A stretch of 64,000 bases of DNA from Pseudoxanthomonas sp. (lineage in GTDB: Bacteria; Pseudomonadota; Gammaproteobacteria; Xanthomonadales; Xanthomonadaceae), in NCBI RefSeq assembly GCF_035999195.1, contig NZ_DASYGY010000007.1, forward strand, positions 186,001-250,000, given 5' to 3'. The position numbers were made by a program, and so were the translations under genes. Positions 17,645 through 25,176 of the stretch are shown piece by piece. The notes below the pieces were generated by a model. The model was given only the letters and a program-made list of their open reading frames with translations, was not told the origin of the DNA and ran no database searches. Every line of letters starts with the position of its first letter. Within the stretch, counting starts at the first letter, position 1.

Positions 17645-19039
17645 TCAGACGTTCAACAACAGGAACTCACGCTCCCACGAGCTGATCACGCGGAAGAAGG
17701 TTTCGTACTCCTTGCGCTTGACCGACACGTACGCGCGGACGAAGCGCGCGCCCATCAGCTCCTGCAGCGGCTTGCAGCCTTCCAGTTCGTCCAGCGCCTC
17801 GCCCAGCGAGCGCGGCAGTTCGAAACCGATGTCCTGCGCGCTGCTGGCCAGCGGCTCGGTCGGCTTGAGCTGTTCGCGGATGCCGAGCAGGCCACACGCC
17901 AGCGTGCCCGCCATCGCGAGATACGGATTGGCATCCGAGCCGGCGAAACGGCTTTCCACGCGCATGTTGTCCGGCGTGTCCATCGGCACGCGCAGGCCGC
18001 AGGTGCGGTTGTCGTAGCCCCACTGCACGTTGATCGGCGCCACCTGCCCCAGCGCCAGCCGCCGGTAGGAATTGACGTTGGGGCCGAAGAACGCCATCGC
18101 CATCGGCACGTATTTCTGCAGCCCGGCCAGGTAATGGCCGAACAGTTTGCTGCCCTTGCCTTCGCTCTTGCCGGTGAAGACATTTCGTCCGGTCTTCACG
18201 TCCACCAGGCTCTGGTGGATGTGCATGGCGCTGCCGGGTTCGTTCTCCATCGGCTTGGCCAGGAAGGTGGCGTACACGCCATGGCGCATCGCCGCTTCGC
18301 GCATGGTGCGCTTGAACAGGAACACCTGGTCGGCACGCGACAGCGCGTCGTCGTGGGTGAAGTTGACCTCCAGCTGCGCCGCGCCGGATTCGTGGATCAG
18401 CGTGTCCACGTCCAGTTCCATCGCGTCGCAGTAGTCGTACATCAGGTCGAGGATGGGGTCGAATTCGTTGACCGCATCGATCGAATACGACTGGCGCGCC
18501 GTTTCCGGGCGGCCCGAACGGCCGGCCGGCGGCAGCAGCGGGAAGTCCGGGTCGGTATTCTTCTGTACCAGGAAGAATTCCAGTTCCGGCGCCACCACCG
18601 GAAGCAGGCCTTCCTTTTCGTACGCCGCAAGCACGCGCCGCAACACGTTGCGCGGCGCCAGGTCGTGGGGCTTGCCGTCCTTGGTATGGCAGTCGTGGAT
18701 CACCTGCGCGGTGGGATCGGTCGCCCACGGCACCATGCGCACGGTGTCCGGATCCGGACGCAGGAACATGTCCGAATCCGACGGCGACGTCAGGTCGTAG
18801 TAGTCGTCCGGATAGTCGCCGGTGACGGTGGTGGCGAAGATGCCCTCCGGCAGGCGCGTGCCGTAGTCGTGACTGAACTTGTCGGCCGGGATGATCTTGC
18901 CGCGCGCGATGCCGGTGATGTCGGGCACCAGGCATTCGACCTCGGTGATGCTGCGTTCCCGCAGCCAGCGGAGCAGTGAACTGTCGGCGGGCTCGGCGGC
19001 CGCGGTCTTCTTTTTTCGTTCTGTCTGTTTCTGGCTCAT
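17645..19039 (-). CDS. Glutamine-synthetase-like gamma-glutamylpolyamine ligase (PuuA/SpuI-like), copy 1
   Basis: A 464-residue member of the GS superfamily, type III-like polyamine ligases. It ATP-dependently joins glutamate to a polyamine, the first step of the gamma-glutamyl route. Visible GS landmarks are APELEFFL in the metal site, GSAMHIHQS with its ammonium/ATP-site histidines, NSYRRL, and the ESRFAGSDANPYLAMA glutamate loop. The adenylylation-site region of true GlnA is not apparent. The start MSQKQTERKKK follows the usual length of the family. A longer frame to 19186 is not conserved-looking. A divergently oriented paralogue is at 20106-21494. Confidence 0.85.
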   Translation of the reverse strand: MSQKQTERKKKTAAAEPADSSLLRWLRERSITEVECLVPDITGIARGKIIPADKFSHDYGTRLPEGIFATTVTGDYPDDYYDLTSPSDSDMFLRPDPDTVRMVPWATDPTAQVIHDCHTKDGKPHDLAPRNVLRRVLAAYEKEGLLPVVAPELEFFLVQKNTDPDFPLLPPAGRSGRPETARQSYSIDAVNEFDPILDLMYDYCDAMELDVDTLIHESGAAQLEVNFTHDDALSRADQVFLFKRTMREAAMRHGVYATFLAKPMENEPGSAMHIHQSLVDVKTGRNVFTGKSEGKGSKLFGHYLAGLQKYVPMAMAFFGPNVNSYRRLALGQVAPINVQWGYDNRTCGLRVPMDTPDNMRVESRFAGSDANPYLAMAGTLACGLLGIREQLKPTEPLASSAQDIGFELPRSLGEALDELEGCKPLQELMGARFVRAYVSVKRKEYETFFRVISSWEREFLLLNV

Positions 19040-19142
19040 GGAAAGCTGAGGTCCTGGGAGGAAGAAGGCCGGCAGGTCTGCCGGTCGCCTGCGGAACGGG
19101 CGCGTCAGCGCCCGCCCTCCCATGGCGGTGGATGCCGCCGCT

Positions 19143-19904
19143 TCATGCCGCCACCCGCAGTCGCCGTGCCCGCTCCCGGCAGGCATCGCCGAAGGCGCGG
19201 AAGATCGACAGGTAGAACGGGTTCTCCGCCACTTTCCACTCGGGGTGCCACTGCACCGCCAGCATGAAGCCCGGACCCTCGTGGCGGAACGCCTCGATCA
19301 GCCCGTCCGGCGCCTGCGCTTCGACCACCAGTCCGTTGCCCAGCCGGCGCACGCCCTGGCCATGCAGCGAATTGACGGTGGCGCGCGTGTCGCCGGCCAG
19401 CCTGGCCAGCAGGCCACCCGGCACCAGTGCGATGTCGTGCGCCGGCCCGTACTGCACGTCAAGCGGATCGTCCCTGTTCTCGCGGTGGTCCATGAAACCG
19501 GGCTGCTCGTGCACCTTTTGGTACAGGCTGCCACCGAAGGCGACGTTGACCTCCTGGAAACCACGGCAGATCGCCAGGACGGGCACGCCCAGTTCGATGG
19601 CGAGCGGAATCAGCGGCAGGTTGGTGGCATCGCGGCGCGGGTCCAGCAGGTTGCCCTCGTAGCTGGATTCGTCGCTGTAGTGGTGCGGTTCGATGTTGCT
19701 CACCGCCCCGGTCAGCAGCAGGCCGTCGAGGCCGTCGAGCACCTGCCGCAGCGGCAGGACCGGGTCGAGCGTGGGCACCAGCAAGGGCAGGCAGTTGGCC
19801 CCGTCGACCACCGCGCGCACGTACTTCTCGCCGACGGCGAGGAAGGGATGCGCACCGATGTGCTTGTGGTCGGTCGGCAGGCCGACCCGCGGCAGCGGGG
19901 TCAT
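19143..19904 (-). CDS. puuD: Gamma-glutamyl-gamma-aminobutyrate hydrolase (class I amidotransferase fold)
   Basis: Releases GABA from gamma-glutamyl-GABA. The product is 253 residues (E. coli PuuD 254). The nucleophile cysteine sits in VLAICRGFQEVNV, the catalytic histidine and glutamate in AVQWHPEWKV, and the family motif TDHKHIGAHPF is at the N-terminus. It is the first gene of the minus-strand polyamine operon and is read away from the divergent ligase gene, with the control region 19905-20105 between. The ribosome site is weak. A start ten codons upstream is possible. Confidence 0.92.
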   Translation of the reverse strand: MTPLPRVGLPTDHKHIGAHPFLAVGEKYVRAVVDGANCLPLLVPTLDPVLPLRQVLDGLDGLLLTGAVSNIEPHHYSDESSYEGNLLDPRRDATNLPLIPLAIELGVPVLAICRGFQEVNVAFGGSLYQKVHEQPGFMDHRENRDDPLDVQYGPAHDIALVPGGLLARLAGDTRATVNSLHGQGVRRLGNGLVVEAQAPDGLIEAFRHEGPGFMLAVQWHPEWKVAENPFYLSIFRAFGDACRERARRLRVAA

Positions 19905-19969
19905 GCAGGAAGCCCGAAAGTGGCTTGTCCGCACGTTAACCCGGCCGTTTTATTTTTACAACACGACGC

Positions 19970-19981
19970 CGTCAGATGACG
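19970..19981. promoter_or_regulatory. Candidate operator CGTCA-GA-TGACG
   Basis: A perfect inverted repeat with 5-bp arms and a 2-base centre in the divergent region between puuD and the second ligase gene. It is short, but it lies where a regulator of both operons would bind. The XRE-cupin protein at 28246-28800 is the obvious candidate. Confidence 0.35.
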
Positions 19982-19996
19982 TTTTTGGCGCTGATA

Positions 19997-20014
19997 TGGT
20001 GCGCCGCGGCACCA
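19997..20014. promoter_or_regulatory. Candidate operator TGGTGC-N6-GCACCA
   Basis: A perfect 6-bp inverted repeat with a GCCGCG centre, placed 48 bases before the likely -35 of the plus-strand ligase gene and about 95 bases from the puuD start. Together with the smaller dyad at 19970 it is the only palindromic structure in the 200-base divergent gap. Confidence 0.4.
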
Positions 20015-20061
20015 ATTTCGGGCATTTCCACCGCTTACGGAATTCTTTCCGTTGAGTATTC

Positions 20062-20088
20062 TTGACGCGCCGGGCGCTCTGCTAAGCT
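20062..20088 (+). promoter_or_regulatory. Probable promoter of the second ligase gene
   Basis: TTGACG (20062-20067) and an extended -10 TGCTAAGCT (hexamer TAAGCT at 20083-20088) with a 15-base spacer. Transcription would start near 20095, which rules out the upstream in-frame start at 20052 and favours ATG 20106 or 20115. A similar TAAGCT lies before the aminotransferase gene at 28999. Confidence 0.5.
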
Positions 20089-20105
20089 CCGCCGCAGCCC
20101 TCCGG

Positions 20106-21494
20106 ATGACCCTCATGCGCCCCGATTCCGCCGCGTCTTCCCTGCCTGCCGACGATGCCGCCACGCTGGCCGCACTTCCCGATTGCGAGCAGATCGATCT
20201 GCTGCTGCCGGACATGAACGGCTTGCTGCGCGGCAAGCGCATCACCCGCGACGCGCTGGAAAAGGTCTATCGCGACGGCGTGTGCCTGCCGATGTCGCTG
20301 ATCGCGACCGACATCACCGGCAACACGGTGGAGGAAACCGGGCTGGGGTACGACATCGGCGACGAGGACCGCATCTGCCGCCCCGTGCCGGGTTCGCTGC
20401 GGCCCGTGCCGTGGTCGCCGCGCACCGCTGCGCAGCTGCTGCTGAGCATGGAAGATGCGAAGGGCGGCATGTTCGAGGCCAATCCGCGCGAAGTGCTGAA
20501 GCGCGTACTCGCGCGCTATGCCGCGCGCGGGCTGAAGCCGGTGGTGGCGGTGGAACTGGAGTTCTACCTGTTCGACCAGCGCATGGACGACGCGGGGCGT
20601 CCGCGCACCTCGATCAATCCGGCGACCGGCCAGCGCAACACCAGCACGCAGGTCTACTACATGGAAGACCTCAACGATTACCGCGGCTTCACCGATGCCG
20701 TGGCAGCCGCCTGCCGTGCGCAACGCATTCCGGCCGACACCGCGGTGGCGGAGTACGCGCCGGGCCAGTTCGAGATCAACCTCAAGCACCGCGACGACGC
20801 CCTGCTCGCCTGCGACGACGCCATCTACCTGAAGCGCGCGATCAAGGCGGTCGCCCAGCAGCAGGGCCTGATGGCCAGCTTCATGGCCAAGCCCTTCGCC
20901 GGGCAGGCCGGCAGCGGCATGCATATCCATGCCAGCGTGCTGGATGCCGACGGCCGCAACATCTTCGCCTCATCGCAGGCCGCACCCGCGGATGCGCTGA
21001 GGCACGCGATCGGCGGCCTGCAGCGCAGCGACCAGGATTGCCTGCTGCTGTTCGCGCCGCACGCCAACAGCTACCGCCGCTTCGTGCTCAACGCCTTCGT
21101 GCCGCTCAACGATGTGTGGGGCTACAACAACCGCACCGTCGCCATGCGCATCCCGCACAGCGACGAAGCCAATACGCGCATCGAGCACCGCATCGCCGGC
21201 GCCGACGCCAACATCTACCTGGTCACCGCCGCGGTGCTGGCCGGCATGCTGCACGGCATCGAGCAGGGCTTCGACCCCGGCCCGCCGATCACCGGCAACG
21301 CCTACGACCAGACCGAGATCCGCACGCCGTTCTGGCGGGAGGCGATCGGTGCGTTCATGGGCAGCGAGTTCATCCGCGAGCAATTCGGCACCTCGTTCCA
21401 GCACATCTACGGCCAGCAGAAGCTCAAGGAGATGCACAGCTTCTATACCGAGGTGACCGACCTGGAATACGCGTGGTACCTGCGATCGGTGTGA
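20106..21494 (+). CDS. Glutamine-synthetase-like gamma-glutamylpolyamine ligase (PuuA-like), copy 2
   Basis: A second GS-family ligase (462 residues from this start, 459 from ATG 20115). It shares with copy 1 the PDMNGLLRGKRI/PDITGIARGKII N-terminal motif, the AVELEFYLFD metal-site segment, the GSGMHIHAS histidine motif and the RIEHRIAGADANIYL loop. The paralogues are clearly diverged, so different amines (for example putrescine versus a longer polyamine or monoamine) are likely. It lies upstream of the PuuB-type oxidase, with a repeat at 21520-21601 between, and together they make the first two steps of the route. Confidence 0.85.
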   Translation: MTLMRPDSAASSLPADDAATLAALPDCEQIDLLLPDMNGLLRGKRITRDALEKVYRDGVCLPMSLIATDITGNTVEETGLGYDIGDEDRICRPVPGSLRPVPWSPRTAAQLLLSMEDAKGGMFEANPREVLKRVLARYAARGLKPVVAVELEFYLFDQRMDDAGRPRTSINPATGQRNTSTQVYYMEDLNDYRGFTDAVAAACRAQRIPADTAVAEYAPGQFEINLKHRDDALLACDDAIYLKRAIKAVAQQQGLMASFMAKPFAGQAGSGMHIHASVLDADGRNIFASSQAAPADALRHAIGGLQRSDQDCLLLFAPHANSYRRFVLNAFVPLNDVWGYNNRTVAMRIPHSDEANTRIEHRIAGADANIYLVTAAVLAGMLHGIEQGFDPGPPITGNAYDQTEIRTPFWREAIGAFMGSEFIREQFGTSFQHIYGQQKLKEMHSFYTEVTDLEYAWYLRSV

Positions 21495-21519
21495 GGAAGA
21501 ACATGCTGCCCTGGAGATC

Positions 21520-21601
21520 GTCATTCCCGCGAAGGCGGGAACCCAGCGACGTCCGCCTCGCGAACACGAAGGCACTGTGTCCCCGCCTTCGCGGGGATGA
21601 C
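21520..21601. repeat. Inverted repeat GTCATTCCCGCGAAGGCGGG ... CCCCGCCTTCGCGGGGATGAC
   Basis: Two arms of about 20 bases separated by some 41 bases fill the space between the ligase and the oxidase genes. Each arm is itself a hairpin (CCCGC-GAAG-GCGGG). It has the same general design as the elements at 10461 and 39086 and could modulate read-through or mRNA decay within the operon. Confidence 0.85.
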
Positions 21602-21615
21602 GGCGGACAAGCATC

Positions 21616-22908
21616 ATGAGCACGGCCCTTTCCAGCGCCCCCTATCCCGACAGCTGGTACGCCGCCAGCACCACGCCGTTGCCGGCGCAACCGGTACTGG
21701 AAGGCCGCGTCGACGCCGATGTCTGCATCCTCGGTGCCGGCTACACCGGGCTGTCGGCGGCGCTGGAACTGGCCGAAGCCGGCTACAGGGTGGTCGTGCT
21801 GGAAGCCGAGCGGATCGGCTGGGGCGCGTCGGGGCGCAACGGCGGGCAGGCCATCGCCGGTTTCAGCTGCGGCGAGGCGAAGCTGGAAGCGTTGGTCGGC
21901 TTCGACGACGCCAAGAAGATGTTCGACCTGTCGCTCGATGGCCTGCGCTGGCTGCGCGGGCGCATCGACCGGCACGGGATCGACTGCGACTGGCGCGACG
22001 GCCACGCCACGGTGCCGATCAAGCCGCGCCAGCAACGCGACGTGGAAGAGGCGGTCGAGGACTTCAACGCCCGCTACCACCACCCCGTGCAATGGTGGGA
22101 CCGCGAGCGCCTGCGCAGCGAACTCGCCAGCGACCGTTACCTGGGCGCGATGTACGACCCGGTCAGCGGCCACCTGCATCCTCTGGCGTACGCGCTGGGG
22201 CTCGGATGCGCCGCACTGGACGCCGGCGTCCGCATCTTTGAGGGCTCCCGCGTGACGGAACTCGTCCGCGGCGCGCGACCGCTGCTCAAGACCGCGCGGG
22301 GCGAGGTCGCCTGCGACACCGCGATCCTCGCCGGCAACGCGCTGTTGCGCGGGATCGCGCCGGAACTGGAGTCGCGGATGATGCCGGTGGGCACCTACAT
22401 CGCCGCCACGCCGCCGCTGGGCGAGGCGCGCGCACGCGCCCTGATCCGCAACGACATGGCGGTGGCCGACACCAACTGGGCGCTGGACTACTTCCGCCTT
22501 GGCCGCGACCACCGCCTGCTGTTCGGCGGCCGCGCCAGCTATTCGGCGATGACCCCGCCCAACCTGCGCAGCGTGATGACGCGGCGCATGCACCGCGTGT
22601 TCCCGCAGCTGCGCGATGTCGGCATCGAGTACCTGTGGGGCGGGATGATCGACATCTCGCTCAATCGCGCCCCGCACTGGGGACGGCTGTCGCCCAACCT
22701 GTATTTCGCCCAGGGGTTCTCGGGACACGGCCTGATCGCCGCGGGGCTGGCGGGCACCGTGCTTGCCGAGGCGATCCGCGGGCAGTCCGAGCGGCTGGAC
22801 CTGTTCGCGAAGATCGACCACCATCCGTTCCCCGGCGGTCGCGCCCTGCGCACCCCCCTGCTGGTCGCGGCCATGGCCTGGTACAAGCTGCGCGACGCGC
22901 TGTGGTAA
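21616..22908 (+). CDS. puuB: Gamma-glutamylputrescine oxidoreductase, FAD-dependent (PuuB-like)
   Basis: FAD enzyme of the DAO family, 430 residues (E. coli PuuB 426). It oxidises the gamma-glutamylated amine to an aldehyde, releasing ammonia and hydrogen peroxide. The FAD-binding GxGxxG motif is in ILGAGYTGLSAALELAEAG. The GWGASGRNGGQ segment is typical of PuuB and OrdL proteins, and the C-terminal FAD contact is YFAQGFSGHGLIAAGLAG. It follows the second ligase gene on the same strand. It is probably cytoplasmic, as no signal peptide is seen. Confidence 0.88.
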   Translation: MSTALSSAPYPDSWYAASTTPLPAQPVLEGRVDADVCILGAGYTGLSAALELAEAGYRVVVLEAERIGWGASGRNGGQAIAGFSCGEAKLEALVGFDDAKKMFDLSLDGLRWLRGRIDRHGIDCDWRDGHATVPIKPRQQRDVEEAVEDFNARYHHPVQWWDRERLRSELASDRYLGAMYDPVSGHLHPLAYALGLGCAALDAGVRIFEGSRVTELVRGARPLLKTARGEVACDTAILAGNALLRGIAPELESRMMPVGTYIAATPPLGEARARALIRNDMAVADTNWALDYFRLGRDHRLLFGGRASYSAMTPPNLRSVMTRRMHRVFPQLRDVGIEYLWGGMIDISLNRAPHWGRLSPNLYFAQGFSGHGLIAAGLAGTVLAEAIRGQSERLDLFAKIDHHPFPGGRALRTPLLVAAMAWYKLRDALW

Positions 22909-23005
22909 GGCCTTCACGCCGCCATCACGTTTCGTGACGACGCTCTCAAGTCCGCGCCGCAACGGCCGATAGCAGTGACAGGAATTCCTCTCGGCCCTCC
23001 CGAGC

Positions 23006-24310
23006 ATGTCCAGTCCGCAACGCGCCGTACCCGCCACCGCCAGCCAGTCGCCCCTGCCCCAGCGCATCCTGGTGGTGGAGAACTCGCGCACGCATGCGCG
23101 CCTGATCGGCGAAGCGATCGAGCAGAAGCTCAGCCTGCCCGTCGTCTACGCCTCCACGCTGGCGGAGGCGCGCGCGACGCTGGAGAAGCACCCCGACTGG
23201 TTCATGGTGGTCACCAGCCTGGTCCTGGCCGACGGCAGCCACGACGAGGTGGTCGAATTCTTCCTGTCGCGCCAGTTGCCCACGGTGGTCGTCAGCGGCG
23301 TATACGACGACACCCTGCGCGAGCAGGTGCTGCGCCGGCAGGTGGTGGACTACGTGCTGAAGAACACGCCCGGCAGCATCGACTACCTGGTCTGGCTGGT
23401 GCAGCGGCTGGAACGCAACCGCCGCATCGCCGCGCTGATCGTCGACGACTCGCGGTCGGCCCGCCAGCACGCGGCGGCGCTGCTCTCGATGTACGGCTTC
23501 CGCGTGGTGGAAGCGGCGGACGGCGAGGCCGGCCTGGCCGTGCTGGACGCCAACCCCGACATCCGCCTGGCCATCGTCGACCAGGAAATGCCGGGCATGA
23601 AGGGTCACGAATTCACCCGGCGCCTGCGCGCTCGCCACGCGCGCGACCACCTGGCCATCATCGGCATCTCCGGCACCAGCGACGGCAGCCTGGTGCCGCG
23701 CTTCCTGAAGAGCGGCGCCAACGATTTCCTGCACAAGCCGTTCTCGCGCGAGGAATTCTTCTGCCGCGTCTCGCAGAACATCGATCAGTTGGAACTGATC
23801 GGTACGCTGCAGGACCTGGCCACCCGCGACTTCCTCACCGGCCTGCCGAACCGCCGCCACTTCCTGGCCGAATGCCATGCGCTGTTGCCCAACACGCTCG
23901 GCCGCCAGCAGGCGGTGACGGCGGCGATCATCGACATCGACCATTTCAAGCACATCAACGATATGCATGGCCACGAGGCCGGCGACCTCGCCCTGAAGGC
24001 CGTCGCCCAGGCCATCGCGCGTCATGCGGGCACGCAGGACCTGGTGGCCCGGTTCGGCGGCGAAGAGTTCTGCGCACTGGTGCCCTACCTGGGCGAGAGC
24101 GAGGCGGTGGAGTATTTCGAGTCGCTGCGCGCCGCGATCGAGGCGCTGCAGGTCGATGTGGGTGGCCACGCGCTGCGCATGACGGTCAGCATCGGCGTGT
24201 TCCGCACCCGCTTCCCGGGCCAGACGCTCAATCATCTGCTCAGCGAAGCCGACCGGCGGTTGTACCTGGCCAAGGCGGGCGGGCGGAACCGGGTGGTGTC
24301 GAGCGGTTAG
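23006..24310 (+). CDS. Response regulator with two REC domains and a GGDEF domain
   Basis: A 434-residue protein with REC1 (about 20-135), REC2 (about 141-258) and GGDEF (about 270-432). The GGDEF signature GGEEF (351-355), DFLTGLPNRR and IDIDHFKHIND are intact, so diguanylate cyclase activity making cyclic di-GMP is expected. The inhibitory site RxxD just upstream is replaced by GTQD (342-345), so product inhibition may be lost. REC2 is canonical, with acidic pair D147-D148, phosphoacceptor D192 and K244. REC1 is degenerate, with E25-N26 in the acidic pocket and S71 in place of the phosphoacceptor Asp, though K119 remains. REC1 is probably a structural or phosphorylation-independent module. 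No cognate kinase is adjacent. Confidence 0.92.
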   Translation: MSSPQRAVPATASQSPLPQRILVVENSRTHARLIGEAIEQKLSLPVVYASTLAEARATLEKHPDWFMVVTSLVLADGSHDEVVEFFLSRQLPTVVVSGVYDDTLREQVLRRQVVDYVLKNTPGSIDYLVWLVQRLERNRRIAALIVDDSRSARQHAAALLSMYGFRVVEAADGEAGLAVLDANPDIRLAIVDQEMPGMKGHEFTRRLRARHARDHLAIIGISGTSDGSLVPRFLKSGANDFLHKPFSREEFFCRVSQNIDQLELIGTLQDLATRDFLTGLPNRRHFLAECHALLPNTLGRQQAVTAAIIDIDHFKHINDMHGHEAGDLALKAVAQAIARHAGTQDLVARFGGEEFCALVPYLGESEAVEYFESLRAAIEALQVDVGGHALRMTVSIGVFRTRFPGQTLNHLLSEADRRLYLAKAGGRNRVVSSG

Positions 24311-24319
24311 CCGCCCTCT

Positions 24320-24468
24320 GTAGGAGCGACGTGAGTCGCGACCGGGAGATTGGTGCGCCCAAACCGCATCCATGCAACCGAAAGACCAAGCGGGGCCTCA
24401 ATGGCTACAACTCGACCAGAGCCCGCTGACGGTATCGGGTCGGCGGTCGCGACTCACGTCGCTCCTAC
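24320..24468. repeat. GTAG-type inverted repeat (GTAGGAGCGACGTGAGTCGC family)
   Basis: Perfect 24-bp arms (24320-24343 and 24445-24468) starting GTAGGAGCGACGTGAGTCGC, with about 100 bases between them. It lies directly after the GGDEF gene. Other members are at 26505-26580, 40896-41039 and 62225-62341. The GTAG terminus is the hallmark of the SMAG repeats known from Stenotrophomonas. Confidence 0.9.
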
Positions 24469-24505
24469 ATCAGTCCACCGTTCGCTGCGTCCATCGGTCG
24501 CAGCA

Positions 24506-24519
24506 TTGATTCCGATCAA
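24506..24519 (+). promoter_or_regulatory. FNR/Anr-type box TTGAT-TCCG-ATCAA with -10 TAGATT at 24542
   Basis: A perfect match to the FNR consensus TTGAT-N4-ATCAA lies 68 bases before the bacteriohemerythrin start. A -10-like TAGATT is at 24542-24547, which predicts a transcription start near 24554. The box centre (24512.5) is then 41.5 bases upstream, the exact spacing of class II FNR-activated promoters. Induction at low oxygen is inferred. Confidence 0.75.
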
Positions 24520-24587
24520 TGCCGCGACAGGGACGCACACCTAGATTCCCCCGCATTCCGGCATCCGCCGGCAGGGGGGAACCGCGC

Positions 24588-25049
24588 ATGACACTGCTGA
24601 TCTGGCAGGACGACATGGACACCGGCATCGACATCATCGATGGCCAGCACCGCCGCATCGTGGAGATGATCAACCATCTCCACGTGACCCAGAAGTCGAT
24701 GGAGCGCTTCGCCGTGGGCGAAGTGATCGATGAACTGGTCGACTACACGCTTTCGCACTTCGCGTTCGAGGAAGAGCTGATGGAGGAGGCCGGTTACCCG
24801 TTCAGTGCGGCCCACAAGCGGGTGCACGACGTCTTCACCAGGCGGGTGTCCGAGTACCGCCTGCGCTTCCAGGCCGGCGAGGACATCGTGGACGAACTGC
24901 GCAGCCTGCTGTCGCGCTGGCTGTTCAACCACATCCGCAACGACGACAAGGCCTACGCCGACTCGGTGAAGCGCCACCTCAACCAGTTCGTCCGCGATCA
25001 CCAGCAGGGCGGCTGGCTCAGCCGCACCGTGAAGCGGCTGTTCGGGTAG
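24588..25049 (+). CDS. Bacteriohemerythrin
   Basis: A 153-residue single-domain hemerythrin that binds oxygen at a di-iron centre. The iron ligands are visible in order: DGQHRRI, HFAFEEELM (His and Glu), HKRVHD, and HIRNDD (His and Asp). The start is chosen because GGGGGGA lies just upstream and the domain begins at LIWQDDMDTGIDIID. Possible roles are oxygen sensing, storage or delivery to oxygen-dependent enzymes. The upstream FNR box fits this. The TAG stop codon is the TAG of a GTAG repeat unit. Confidence 0.93.
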   Translation: MTLLIWQDDMDTGIDIIDGQHRRIVEMINHLHVTQKSMERFAVGEVIDELVDYTLSHFAFEEELMEEAGYPFSAAHKRVHDVFTRRVSEYRLRFQAGEDIVDELRSLLSRWLFNHIRNDDKAYADSVKRHLNQFVRDHQQGGWLSRTVKRLFG

Positions 25050-25148
25050 CGTGCGCCGGGGAAGGATCCTGCGGCCGTGCGCGTGGCGCACGCGACGTAG
25101 CGGATCATGACGGGGCCAGACCGTAGCGTGCGCTATGCGCACGACCAC
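25046..25148. repeat. GTAG-type repeat cluster (GTAGCGTGCGC family)
   Basis: Units starting GTAGCGTGCGCC (25046) and GTAGCGTGCGCTATGCGCAC (from 25123) enclose a diverged inverse unit around GCCGTGCGCGTGGCGCACGC. It is the second cluster of the family seen at 2401-2513. The first unit provides the stop codon of the hemerythrin gene. It fills the convergent gap before the MFS gene. Confidence 0.8.
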
Positions 25149-25176
25149 GCGATGCCCCATCGCGAGCCTGGACGCA

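Noticed and set aside
14916..18017. A 1033-codon plus-strand frame opposite the potF and aminotransferase genes
   Set aside because: Antisense to conserved genes, composition is a shadow, and no ribosome site or motif supports it.
20052..20105. Upstream start of the second ligase gene
   Set aside because: The promoter -35 and -10 lie inside this stretch, so it cannot be transcribed as part of the gene. ATG 20106 or 20115 is preferred.
24320..24468. CRISPR-like repeats
   Set aside because: Inverted pairs occur singly between genes, not as direct repeats with regular spacers, and no cas gene is present.
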